Positions 21,828 through 33,315 of a stretch of 37,975 nt of DNA are shown here, one piece after another. How positions within the stretch are numbered: the stretch's first letter is position 1; every line of letters begins with the position of its first letter. The notes under the pieces are model-generated. The model ran no database searches. It had not been told where the DNA came from and saw nothing but the letters and a program-made list of their open reading frames with translations. Origin of the DNA: Funneliformis mosseae (taxonomy: Eukaryota > Glomeromycota > Glomeromycetes > Glomerales > Glomeraceae); contig CAJVPP010000275.1 in assembly GCA_910592005.1 (NCBI GenBank), forward strand, positions 1 to 37,975. The letters run 5' to 3'. Made by a program: the position numbers and the translations under genes.

Positions 21828-24800
21828 TTAAAGTTCAATCAATAGTGGTTCTTCTATCTGATGCGATGGAGATGGAGAATGAATTTGTTGTGAAGATGGA
21901 GGAGTTTGATATTGATAGTAATTTTGCTGTGGAGGGGGCGCTTGTTGATGTTGTAATGGTGTTTGATACCTAAATTAAGGTTAAATCATAAAATTTAATA
22001 TTTCAAGATGATTTAACGTCATTTATTATCTCAATCCATAGCAAACTTACCCGTAATCAACCCCATAATTTGCCTGAGGGGGTACATATGCTGAATTACT
22101 ACTATTCGATTGTGGAGCATGGACTGAACCAGTACCATTTGTCTGTGGTATAAACCCTTGTTGATTTATATTAACGTTCGATTTATACTCACCTGGATTT
22201 CCGACAGCATTAATCTCACTGGAAGCTGGATTAGGTGTATAAGATGTCTGTGTCGGGACATACGAGTATGGTGCATATGATGATGGTGGTGGTGGTTGTT
22301 GTGATTGTTGTTGTGATTGTTGTTGTGATTGTTGTGGTGGTGGTTGTTGTGGTTGTTGTGGTGGTTGTGGTTGTTGTGGTTGCTGTTGTGGTGGTTGTGG
22401 TGGTGGTTGCTGTTGAATCTGTTGTTGTAAAGGCGGAAGCGAGTGTTGTTGGGTAACAATCGGTGCGCTCTCTGCAGCTTTCTGTTGGGGTGGTATGTAT
22501 GGCTGTGAGGGAGGTACGGTATGTGCCGAGTAATAAGTTGGTGAAGGTGCCGGTGCTGAAGCAACTGGGTAAGAAGGTGATTGTGTATAAATATTGGAGG
22601 TACGAATACTAGGTGTAGCAGGATATGTGGGCCCACCACTTGGAATCATCGATGATGCAGAATGTTGAGACGTAGGATAAGAAGCTAAAGAAGAACGTTT
22701 AGCATATGTATTCGACATTCTCTCTTCCATAAGTCGATCGTATATCTTTAAGACTTGTGACAATTTTTCATGCATATCCACGAGATCCTCTGAAAATTTT
22801 CAAACAAAAATGATTTAATAGATAAAATCGCGATCAAGAGGTAACTAATTTACAAATGTACTTACGATGTTTTTGTATTGTTTCAGCCAAATTTTTCGTT
22901 AATTTTGGTTTCAACTCCCCAATTTTATCATGCAGTGCCTAGAATAATTAATATTAATTTATTATTATGTATTCCGAATTACAAACATTTTTTTTAACTT
23001 AAATATACCTGAACTTGTCGATCTCTCATTAAATCTCCTCCACTGTGTTGAATTCTATCGAGTAATTCTGAAAATTGATAAATATTTTCGGTTTCAATTG
23101 TCGACAGTTCATAAGCGGCAGAAAGGTCAGATGATTTAGAATCATAAGGATTATAAGTTGAATAATTAGAAGTTGTATTGTATGAAGTCGCGGAACGAGG
23201 TTGATTGATCTGCATTTCACGAAGAGAAGCCTCTATTGCTGCTGCAAGATCTTCATCCATCTCTTCCTCCTGGTAAATTAAGTTAAAATTTCGTTAATAA
23301 ATAAATAAATATATATATATTATACATTACTAGTGCTGAAACATACCTGCTTATTCACAGGTTCTGCCTTCTTTGCAATATTCTGCTGAGCAGGTTGAAC
23401 ATAATTCTTATTATATTCGGCCTCTTTCAACGAAATCTCAATTGCTTTCTTCAATTCTTCATCCTCTTGGTCAATTTGAGCAGTTGTTGAACTAATACTA
23501 TTATTACTATTATTGTTGTTGTTGACATTATTGCTATAGCCAATACTTTCATTGAAAGATGAATACAGCGTAGGAGGCGCTGTAGGGCTTGATAAACTTT
23601 TGGAACTTGAAAAATCAACACTACTAATAAAAAAAAAATAAGATTTAAAAGATGTTTCATATATTGTTTAAAAAAATGCCACTAAAATGGGGTATTACCT
23701 TCTAGCCTTAACTTGTCTCTTTACATAACAAGCATCGCATACGCGTACTGGCTCATTTATTCCGATATGTGTTAATGTAGATGTTTTGGATGAACATTCA
23801 CCACAAAATGTTTGACCACAATTTCGACAATGATGCTATACCACAAGGAAATGAAATAAGTAATAATAATTGTAAATAATGTTATTAAATTAAGTAAATT
23901 AAGTCTCGAATTTAGATAGTACCTTGCGATTAAACATCGTGAATGGAGTTCTACATCGTACACATTCATCACTATCAGTCCATTCAGGTGGCTAGCGTAA
24001 TCAACATAAAATGTTAAACATCGTGACAATGAACTTTGGAAAAAGAATAAGGCTTGTGTAAGAAAGATACTTACCGTTGCGGTATCAATCATAACTGATG
24101 ATGTTTGATCGACCTTTGGAAATACACAACCTGTAAAAAACTAGTAAGCATCCAAATAGAAGTAATTTTAAAATAATCATGTTTTTAAAGATTACCTTCT
24201 ACTTTCAACAATCGATATGTTTCTGTGACATACGACAACTCGGGTTTGCTAGCGAAAGCCAATGCCCATGTTTGAATTAAGCCAAGAAGTTTATTTCTAA
24301 CCTCTGTATTAGCCTTTAGTAACGCGAATCATGAGTTAACTGGTGTATAGTATAAAGCATAAACAAATTGATAGACTTACCGTAGAAGACTTGACAATTG
24401 ACAGCAAACTATCTACAAATTCACGTGATGCCACTTCAATCAGGAAATGGTTCCCTCCATTCTTCACGCAAGTATCTGTCAGCTAGAGCATAAATTAAAT
24501 AATAAAGATATACAATAAATACAAAGTTCTATTAAGAGACGACATAAATTGAACAAAATCGCGTAACAATAACAATTAATGTTTGCTTACGCTTAGAGCC
24601 AAGAGCTGAACGTTAGGATTAGAATGAGTGATCCTTCTTTTGAGTGCTCTCATCGCATCCTTTGCTAATACTTTTTTACTACGAATTTGATCACTGATAT
24701 CAAGATATAATATGATATCATCGTGATCTTTAGGAATCAATTCCGAAGTAGCCTTATCTACAGACATACAAAAATGTGCTTAGAAGAAGCGAGAGTTTGA

Positions 24801-24901
24801 GATATTAAGAATTCAATAGAACTGGGAAGGTAATAACTTTTGGAAAGGGACTTACCGACATCCTCGTCAAAAGGGTTTGCACTAAAAAGTCTCGTAACCA
24901 T
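21828..24901 (-). CDS. VPS27: Vps27/Hrs ESCRT-0 subunit (12 exons, 728 aa)
   Basis: Vps27 binds PI3P and ubiquitinated cargo on endosomes and recruits ESCRT-I and clathrin. Exons on the minus strand: 24901-24856, 24757-24591, 24482-24381, 24313-24196, 24130-24075, 23991-23923, 23835-23699, 23623-23347, 23269-23009, 22938-22866, 22789-22051 and 21969-21828. All have GT-AG introns of 65-108 bases, in frame throughout (2187 nt). Domains: VHS (about 8-150, DKATSE near the start); FYVE (167-225) with WTDSD, RKHHCRNCG and eight Cys (173, 176, 189, 192, 197, 200, 219, 222); PTAP (245-248, the Tsg101/Vps23-binding type); UIM1 (about 285-300, [16 protein letters not shown]); UIM2 (about 327-343, [15 protein letters not shown]); a helical GAT-like/Hse1-binding region (about 370-450); a Gln/Pro-rich tail; and a C-terminal LLIEL resembling a clathrin box. 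Domain set and order are exactly those of the family. The start is the first ATG of exon 1, in frame with VHS. Confidence 0.96.
22284..22430 (-). repeat. CAA/CCA triplet repeat encoding a Gln/Pro-rich tract in VPS27
   Basis: About 150 bases of mixed CAA, CAG, CCA and CCG codons on the minus strand encode alternating Q and P runs. The plus strand reads as GTT/GGT triplets and produces a spurious poly-Val open frame. Such tracts vary in length between strains by slippage. The tract lies between the helical region and the C-terminal clathrin-box-like end. Confidence 0.85.
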
Positions 24902-25590
24902 ATTATGATTTCTTATTTAAATTTGAAACGTTATAAAAAAAACCTCGAAAAATATCAGATTTCTAATGTTCGGATCTATGAACCTTATATATACGTCGAT
25001 ATTCGTGAATGATGTTGAAATATATTTATTTACAATGGAGAATACAATAGATGAACTGATTAGGTAATTTTATATTACGCCAAAGCCACTCTTAAATAAC
25101 ATAATTACTTGTTACCGCAGTTAACTAGCATTCAAGAACAGCTGACAACCATCCAATAAGAAATGCCAAGTCTATGTTGTGTAAGTTTTCTATATATAAT
25201 TTCGGAAAATATATTTACCTAAATAGTATTTTTAAGTCAAAGGATATGAGCAAATATTTTTTATTATGATAAATATAGATATAACATTCTCTTCAAATAT
25301 ACAATATATGGTAAAATTCAAATCAATTAAAATTTATCAATTAAAAATCATATAATTTTGGCCAAAATTTTTGTAATTCTGGCCAAATTTATTATGTCGG
25401 CCTAAATTTGATAAAATTTGTAAAAATGTAGATCAAGGTAATACTATATTCATGTAATGTAATACTCTTTAATCTAAATAATAAAAATGAATTTTATTGA
25501 CTCAATTTACAAACTTATCAAGTATTTTTTTACATAATTTTCATTACTTTAAAAGTATCTTAAGTAAAAGTTATTGTATTTTTTTTAATT
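24902..25590. other. VPS27 upstream region and boundary of the gene island
   Basis: The first 150-200 bases above the VPS27 start codon should contain its promoter and leader. No other gene is visible. From about 25.2 kb base composition becomes as AT-rich as the left flank, and this persists to the window end, marking the transition into the transposon-rich zone. Confidence 0.5.
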
Positions 25591-25923
25591 ATGATTAAAA
25601 TAAATTTGAACTTATTAAGTATTAGTAAAACAAATAATAATATTGATATTTTTTTAATAATATATCAGATAATTGAAAAAGATTTAACAAGTATTTTTGC
25701 TGAGATTATAATAAATAAAGCAAAAGAATTACTTGTTTTAAGTTTAAATAGTATAGATAATGAATCTAAAAATTCTGATTTAGAAACTGAATTTACCGTA
25801 TTAATCTTAACAACTGGAAGTATACTTAAAATAGAAGCAGATAATAAAATTGAAATATCACAAATTACAAATTCTTATTTAACTCTATGTGTATTAATAG
25901 ATATAGTTAATAAAAATATTTAA
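25591..25923 (+). other. Open frame of 110 codons, unrecognised
   Basis: An uninterrupted frame from ATG 25591 to TAA 25921-25923 in very AT-rich DNA. The translation has an acidic middle (SIDNESKNSDLETEF) and hydrophobic stretches (FTVLILTTG, YLTLCVLIDIV), and it avoids the many TAA/TAG/TGA present in other frames, which argues for past coding function. No domain is recognised. It lies in the transposon zone and could be part of a mobile-element-associated gene, a decayed host gene or chance. Confidence 0.25.
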
Positions 25924-27329
25924 AGATGTTATAATACTAAAAATTTATGAAAAGTAGTATAATTAATTAGTATATAGCAACCTAATAATAATGCAATTAG
26001 TAAAGAATTAAAAAATTGGTAATATGTCAAGAATATTTTATGTTCAATCAAAATTATTTTCATAAAAAAAACTCTAAACAAAAACAAAAATTATTTATAG
26101 TTATTTATATAAAAAATAGTATAAATTTTGTAAACTTAAAATTTATTTTTTTAGTTATGATAAATTTTGTTATAAATGTTCAATTTCTCTTGAAATAAAA
26201 ATTTGTATTATGTATTAACCATAAATCATATTTTGTATTGCAAATCAATAAACTATTTGTTACTATTATAAAATTATAACAAATATTATAGTATGTACTG
26301 TATATTGTAATTACTGTATGCTTCTGAAATTAAATACTTATTTTTTGCTATAGAGATGCTTAATTTAGGATATTAATAAAATTACTAAATTTTCAATATC
26401 AGAAACTATGCAAAAATAATAAATACTTTATATTTGTAACATATTTTATTTAGGGATCATATAGAAGGATCTGTTAAAATAAAGTTTTGTAAAAGTGAAT
26501 ATAATTTAGTGATAATTTTAGATGTGTTAGTAGTGAATGATAATAGTATATGATAGTGATAGTGATCATTAATAATGATAAAAGAAATATTAATGGCAAT
26601 GATTTTTTAAATAATATTGAATTTTATAAAATATTTAATAAATCAGATTTTGATTTAGCATTTATTTTATTTTCAGATGCTAAGAAATATGCTAATACTT
26701 ATTTTCAGATACTAAAAAAATAAGTTAATATTTATTTTCAAAAAGTACCTATTTTTGGAGGAATATGATATTACAAAAAATATAATAAGTATTTATATAT
26801 AAAATCAGGAAAAAGAAAAATAGCATTACAATAATATTTTGAGTAAAACTAAAATATATTGACAGGTAAAATTTTAAAATTTGACAAAATTAATTTTACC
26901 ATCAATCAAAAAATTAAAACTTCTGAAAATTTATAGAACTTTAAGAACTTAAGATCTATATATAAATATATATAAACATGTAGTATCTAATTATATTACA
27001 CAATATGTTAAATATATGTTTAAAATCTAACCTATTATATCAGGTGAAGATTCTCAAACTTCATCTCAAAAAATTATTTTTATATCAGATAGTATATAAC
27101 AAAAAACTAAAAGTTCAAGTGGTAAGCCAAAATCGCTTATATAGAAACTTATATTAAACAAAATAACAAAATATTAAAAAGGCATTATAAATAACTTGTA
27201 ATACTTTTTAGCATAAAAATTCATCTCAAGCTTTAGAAGTATATCTTACTAATAACTATCTTAAAGTTTTAATAGAAATAAAGTATTTATTTTAAATTAA
27301 TTTGTTACAAAAGCTGAAAACTTTACAAA
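25924..27329. other. AT-rich spacer, probable decayed repeats
   Basis: No supported gene. The plus strand has scattered short peptides that might belong to the N-terminal part of the hAT relic that follows (for example a Ser-rich stretch near 27045-27125), but stops are frequent and no motif can be named. Many near-repeats of ttattttcagat(a/g)cta occur around 26665-26740. Confidence 0.45.
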
Positions 27330-28290
27330 TAATCAAATAAAAATAAAAAAAATGGTTGTAAAACTAAACAGAAAAAAATAATAGATTTTTATAAAAGCTC
27401 AAAAAAAAAGTCATAAAATTGATTGTGTATGTGTAAAATCTTTTGCTATATTTGGTATACTTTGACATATAATTAAAAGTCCTTTTTTGTAAAACTTTTA
27501 AAAACAATATGTTTAGAATATACACTATCTTTTAAAGAATAACTTTTCAGTAAATTTTTTGACAAAGAAATAACTATTATAAATAAACAGATTATTAAGA
27601 AATTATACAATTCTACAAATTTAACATTATGTAAGTATTAGAAATTATTTTATTTTTGCTTTATCATTAATTAATATAAACTCATTTTTTTAAAAAAAAA
27701 TTTAAATATGTGTTAGATAAACTAATACAACAAATAAATTAATTTAGAATTTTCTCATTCATATATCTTCTTATATAGAATATTTATGGTATTTAAAAAA
27801 TTTATCAGATGAAAATCATATTGATTTCTTTTTATTAAATGAAATAGAAGAAATAATTATAAAGATTAGAATAGAAAAATTTTCAGCAATAGTAATAGAT
27901 ATAGGATTAAATATTTCAAAATGCTTATAATATAGTTACTAAAAAATATCAAAATATTCTTAATATACATTGTATATCTCATGCAATCAATTTAATTTCT
28001 AAGGATATATGTAATATTTCTTTTGCAAATTAAATTTTAAATAAATGTAATATAATTATAACTTTTTTTAAAATAAAATCATCAGAGAAGTAATAATTAT
28101 GATTTTTTCTTTATTTGATTTTTATTGTAATAAATACTTAAAATTTTATATTTATAGATTCAGTTTTTAAAAAAGAAGCTAAATATTATCAAATTAATAG
28201 AGGTAATTTAAAATAATAGGTTAATGTTCAATAACTATAATATTTGATTATATTAATTCTATTAAACATTATAAAAAGTTTTAGAGAAGA
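27330..28290 (+). pseudogene. hAT-family transposase relic with DUF659 region
   Basis: Recognisable blocks on the plus strand: SFAIFGIL, a stop, then HIIKSPFFVKLLK (about 27437-27505); FSKFFDKEITIINKQIIKKL (about 27545-27605); then, after a probable intron beginning with GTAAGT near 27631, YLWYLKNLSDENHIDFFL (about 27781-27840), IEKFSAIVIDIGLNISK (about 27865-27920) and NILNIHCISHAINLISKDI (about 27950-28008). The last two correspond to the DUF659 S-D-A-G-S-N and C-x-x-H-x-x-N-L motifs of hAT-like transposases. Stops at 27463-27465 (Trp position) and 27540-27542 (Gln position) break the frame. The C-terminal hATC region is not found next to it. Inactive. Confidence 0.75.
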
Positions 28291-28850
28291 TAAATATTAA
28301 AATTATTATTTATTTATATTTATATATTTGATTTTTATTAACTTTTAAAATTATTTTATTTTATTGGTTATGATCTGATTATACTGATTTTTTTTTATTA
28401 GCAATTTTATTAATTTTATATTCTTATGCTTTTTTTGATAATATACATATATTAATATTTACTTTGCACCTTATTAAAACAGCAATTTTAAGATCAGAAT
28501 TGCAGTTTTACATACTTGCAAACTGTTTTATTAACTTAAAGTTACAATTAATAACTTACTTCAAAATATAGCTTTTTTGAACAGATAATATCCTAGAATA
28601 AATTTAGATTATCTTATTATCTACATTATATCTGAATAATATTTGAACAGTTAACTGGATCTATAAATTTACAAATAGATAAATTCTAGGATTATTCAGA
28701 TTATTCTAGAATAATTATAATGATTAGTATTTATATTGTATAAAATAAAAAACTTTAATTATTTTTTCATATAAATAATACATTTTTTTCATTTAAAAAA
28801 AACAAAAAAATAAGATTAAAGAAACAAAGAACTTATTTATAAATATTATT
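28291..28850. repeat. Spacer with inverted repeats between two hAT relics
   Basis: No coding signal. Two imperfect stem regions are visible. TTATTAAAACAG (28471-28482) faces CTGTTTTATTAA (28523-28534) with a further gcaatttt/aattgc pair inside. A tcctagaataaattta-like element near 28590 faces taaattctagg near 28683, followed by an attattcaga/tctagaat repeat. These could be subterminal ends of a hAT or of a small non-autonomous element (inference). Confidence 0.45.
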
Positions 28851-28959
28851 TCTAAATTGTCAACTGAAAAAACTTCAAAGGAAAGTTCATTGTTTGAAAA
28901 TAATGATAATATTAATTATATTAATATAACTGATGATAATATTTCTGAAAGGAAACAAA

Positions 28960-30640
28960 TATATTTGAAAAATTAGAAAAAAAAACTGATTCATTAAATA
29001 TTCAAGTTAAAAGTAAAAAAGGCTCAAAATTTCATAGTTGGATATATAATTGAGGTAAAAAAAAAAGTCATCCAACAGATTCAAAAAAAGTTATATTTAA
29101 ATGCAAACAACCATTAGATAGTGATAAAATTTGTATAGTAAAAATAGAGACATCAGATTCAACTAATAATATTATTAACCATCTTAGACAAAAACATAAA
29201 ATTTATAAATATTCTATACTTTTAAAGGCTACATCATCTTTAAAATAAATTAAAATTGATCATTATACCATTTAATCAGATTCACTTTTACAAATGATAC
29301 AAGATTAACAAAAACATTTAAAAATTCTTCTTTTTAAATGGTTCATTCTAGATTTTCAACCACTTTATCTTTTAAAATCTTCTTCTTTTTATAAATTTAT
29401 TAATATATTAAATAAAAACTTGAACTTCCAACTGATAAAGAATTTCAAAAAAGAATTTTTGAAACATATGAATTTTTCAAAAAAGCATTTAAAGCAATAC
29501 ATTCATAAGAATGTAAATTCAGTTTCACTGATTTATGACTTTTGGATTTCTCATAGTAAGCAAGGGTTTCTTGCTATTACATGTCATTTTATTATATCAA
29601 ACTTTGAGATAAAAGAAATAACTTTAACTATTCAATATATACTATATCCACATACAGGAAATGTTATTTAAAGTGCATTAAAAAAGTTATTTTTAATTGG
29701 GAATTATAAGACAAAGTTTTCTTTTGTATAATAGATAATACTTCTAATATGAAAAAATATTTTAATCAAATTACTTTTTTAAAATGATTATCATATACTG
29801 TACATATAATTCAACTGGTTATTAGAAAAGGATTGCTTATTGCTAAAGTTTTAATTACACATGCAAAAAGGTTAATCAAGTTTTTCACTACATCTAAATA
29901 AAATAAACATTTTATAGATGCACAAAAAAAATTCTGAAGAAAATCCAGAAGAGGAAAGTGATTTATAAATGGTTTTTTATAAAGCAATTACAGGTGTTGA
30001 AACATGTTGGTCAAGCACATTTATAGCATGAGAAAGATTAATAATTCTAAAATCTTATATTGAAATTATTATTTCTTCATTAAATATAAGTAAAAATTAT
30101 AATATCAAAGAAGATGCAAAAAGGCTAAAAAAAATTAATTTTACTAGTGATAAATGGAATGCTATAAAAGATTTACTTGAAATCTTAAAACCTTTTGTAG
30201 AATTAACAGAAAAATTGGAAGGTACAAAATATGCAACAATAAGTTATATATATTTAAGTATTACTAAACTCAAAAAAATCTTTTGTCCAACCAAAAAATT
30301 TTATAATAGTAATGTAGATTTAAAAACAAATGATAATGCATTTGAAAAACATCAATTTGAAGAAGTTAACAAAGATAATGAACCTGAAGCTAGACAAAAA
30401 ATTTAAATAAATACTTCTAATAATACCTTTGGTCTTTAAATAAAATTAAAGTAGATCTTTATAAAGCATTTGAATATTATTATAAAGTAATTGAAAAGGA
30501 GGCTTTAATTGCAGCTTTATTAGATCTGTGTAAATAAATTAAAATTTGTAACTAATGATCAAAAAGAATTAGCAAAAACTAGCCTTTATAAAATATACAA
30601 GTTAGCAAAAAATAATATTAATTTTTAACAAGAATTATAT
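28960..30640 (+). pseudogene. hAT transposase relic with BED zinc finger, 5' part
   Basis: BED-like finger at about 29030-29220 (FHSWIYN, stop, GKKKSHPTDSKKVIFKCK, ICIVKIET, NNIINHLRQKHKIY). The core begins in the 83-codon open frame 29420-29671 (SVSLIYDFWISHSKQGFLAI, CHFIISNFEIKEITL), then IIDNTSNMKKYFNQI (about 29727-29772), the hAT Asp motif region, then open frame 30215-30406 (EGTKYATISYIYLSITKLKK), and EKEALIAALLDL near 30495. Stops (29051-29053, 29306-29308 and others) and frame changes inactivate it. It ends near 30640 without the hATC dimerisation domain. A matching hATC segment follows the intervening minus-strand transposon at 33.3 kb, so the two are probably one gene split by insertion. 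Confidence 0.8.
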
Positions 30641-30947
30641 ATGATGCAAATGGCTTAGTTACATTCAAGGATTTTTAATGATTTCAAAATATAAAGAAAT
30701 TTTATTTAAATATACAACCATTAAAAAAAATATGTAATTTAATAGTTTTTGATATGATCTACAAAACTACATATTTTTTTTTGTCTATTTTATTATAAAA
30801 ATATTTTTTAATTAGAATTTTTTTAACGCTAATTTTAATAGTATTAGAGAAATTTTTAGCATCACTAGTATCAAGTAAAAGAATATTATTGGTGTATATT
30901 ACTCACATAACCATATTTTATTGGAAAAAAAAACATTTTTTTGTATC

Positions 30948-33086
30948 TTACATGTTACTGAATTCTTTCAAAACAGTTTCAGAAATCCTATGATAAGACT
31001 GATACTGCTTGACTGCAAAGACAGCCACCTTACCTGAAAGTTCAAGTTCATAAACACTCATGTAACATGCAGAATGACAGGAGAACTAGTGAATTTTTGT
31101 TAGACTAATGAAATCTAATACATACAGAACAACTTCTTTAAAATCATTGAATGAATAATTGCAGTGAAAACATGAGTACCACTTTACCTCTGCCCAAAAG
31201 GACTCAATATAATTAAGTTTGCAGTAGAACTTTAGGTAGAATATGCATATATATCCAGCTGCCTCAATAACCTAAAAAGATAAGTATTTTATGTGTTTTG
31301 TTATATTTGAAATAATAAATATCATTTTAATTGCAACTTACTTTCTGTAGATATATTTTTTGTGATGTAAAGTCAGGTTGAGCAGAAAGAATGCGTGTTA
31401 TGCAGCAGTCCAGTTTATTTGGATCAAGATTATGTTGTGAATATGCATTACATTTTCTTTTCAAATTTGGTATCCACAAATCACGCTTCTCAAAAATCCA
31501 CCGGATATCTTTAGGCTTCATAACACCATTAACATCTGTAAATGTCATGATGTAAGGTGAACTATTAGGCAATTTACTATCACAGGTGAGTGGTTATTTT
31601 CCGTCATCCTTCATATTCATTCTTGAAATTACTAATGCATCATCAGCAAATGCATTGTGGTTGCAACTGTTATCAAACATGAACAATGTAACTTTTTCTA
31701 GGTAAGTACGTTCAAATATTAAGATAGCTTGCTCTTTTACCTATTTAAAAATATCTTCATTTTTTCACCAGTATCACAATTTGTACTAAAATACATTGTA
31801 ATGCAAGCTTTAGTATACACAAGCCACTCACCATCAGGAAGTAAATCATTAGTAAAACCATCCTCTTCTGAGAGTCAGAATCATCCAATAGACTCACAGA
31901 GAAAGTCGCTTATGTGAATGTTAAGACCTTACGACTTGTGACGAAGTTAATTCTCTTCCGCTAAATCTCAAGCCTTAATAACATTATTATTGATATAAAA
32001 AATTTTTATCATAAGTAACAGGAATGATTTCAGGAACATTTGATAAAAGTATAGGTGAAATGACCTGTTCTAAATCTTCACCTTCATAGGTAGCTATTTG
32101 TTCTCACAATTCTGCTTATTACTATAAAAATCGATGTCTATCTGCTACTATATCTTCACGCTTATAACTATTAAAGTAAATATTCTTTGAATGGTCTTTA
32201 TATTTCCAGCCAAGTATATGCAGCAGTTGAGCATGAGATACTTGTTTTTTCTTTTATTTTAAGGGTAGAGATAACCTCATTCTCAATGAATTTTACGAAA
32301 TCAGTAACATTCAATTTGAACTTATATGCGTGTAAATATTTAGTAACTTGTAATTTGAGATCTTCATGAAGAAGAAGAGCCTAACTTTTGCATGACGACT
32401 ACGTTTAAACGTAACTATTATACTATTTTTAAGTCATTAGTTCGCCTATGAACAGATAAGTCACGTTTATCAAAGACCCTTATTTAAGCTTTAAGCAAGA
32501 AGATTACTTGCATTCATCTTAATAAATCTGTGATTCCAGACAAGATAGAGAAATTGACTTACTGTTTAAAGCCATAAATCATCTTTCTTCTTCATTAATA
32601 ATGAATCCAGAGATTTCAAAGTGAATTTATTATTATAATCATTGCTATCATATGTGTTTTCAAATGTAGAGAATGTGGGGTTTCTATTAAGTTCAGCAGC
32701 AACTTTATTTGTTGGAAACATTTTAGTAATCTTTTTAGAATCAGAAGCTGATTTTCGCCAATATGCTCTTTTGTTGTATAATGTTAATTATGCATCACCA
32801 TTGTAAATTGGTCCATGTAAACTTATATTTCATGTATATGCCTTTTTTGTATTTTTAATTGGTTGTTCTAATGTATTTGATTGCAATTCTTTCATTCCAT
32901 TCGTAATTTCTTTATTATCAAATTGAGTTTCCTCACCTTTTATTTAAAAAGTATTAAATCATGATTTATCAATCATATCAGATTCAGCATCTGATAATTT
33001 TAAAGACACTTCAGGATTTTTTCTTACTTCTAATGCTTCTTAATAGCATCTCAAGACTGTTTAGTATGTTTATTTGATTTTAGCAT
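30948..33086 (-). pseudogene. IS630/Tc1-like DDE transposase relic
   Basis: Read on the minus strand from ATG 33086 (MLKSNKHTKQS, stop) to TAA 30948-30950. The N-terminal part covers about 32.9-32.2 kb and includes a helical DNA-binding-like region (LKLQVTKYLHAYKFKLN, DFVKFIENEV). The catalytic part includes LLPDGEWLVYTKAC, VTLFMFDNSCNHNAFADDAL (31690-31630), GVMKPKDIRWIFEKRDLW and ILSAQPDFTSQKIYLQK. After an intron come KFYCKLNYIESFWAEVKWYS and a tail ending LKEFSNM. The D-N and N-x-I-E-x-x-W motifs are those of the IS630/Tc1/mariner superfamily. Stops at 31881-31883, 31875-31877, 31741-31743, 31594-31596 and near 31089 inactivate it. In the family it performs cut-and-paste transposition. 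Confidence 0.82.
31272..31341 (-). other. Retained spliceosomal intron in the DDE transposase relic
   Basis: On the minus strand the exon ends ...IYLQK, followed by GTAAGTTGCA and, 70 bases later, CTTTTTAG before VIEAAGY. Removing these bases restores the continuous family sequence, so this is a genuine intron of the ancestral gene and not decay. It has kept canonical GT-AG ends although the coding parts carry stops. Confidence 0.8.
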
Positions 33087-33254
33087 TATAATTTTATTTA
33101 ATTGAATAAGTTAATAAAGTAAAAAGATATAAAATATTACAAAATGATACACATTTAAAAATGATCACGTAATTATATTTCTATCACGTATTGGTCTTTT
33201 AACCAATAAAATTTTAATTTGAATTTAGTAATGATCGGTATAAATTTCAATGGT

Positions 33255-33281
33255 GGCTTAGCCATTTGATACAACTAAGCC
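33255..33281. repeat. Inverted repeat at the 5' end of the DDE transposon
   Basis: GGCTTAG (33255-33261) and CTAAGCC (33275-33281) face each other across 13 bases, in a patch richer in GC than its surroundings (tggtggcttagcc ... ctaagccgtttgcact). It lies about 170 bases outside the transposase start codon and directly before the hATC remnant, so it is probably the terminal or subterminal region of the inserted element. I could not find the matching terminus near 30.7-30.9 kb. Confidence 0.5.
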
Positions 33282-33315
33282 GTTTGCACTATAATCTAAA
33301 CTAAAAAAAAAGAAA

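Noticed and set aside
22235..22456. Plus-strand open frame encoding almost only valine
   Set aside because: It is the antisense of the Gln/Pro triplet repeat in VPS27; low-complexity shadow without start context.
22166..22639. Minus-strand His/Asn-rich open frame inside VPS27
   Set aside because: Another reading frame of VPS27 exon 11; the Gln/Pro frame continues the VHS-FYVE protein through good splice sites.
31729..32369. Plus-strand open frames in the DDE transposon
   Set aside because: Antisense shadows of the minus-strand transposase, whose family blocks are recognisable through the same interval.
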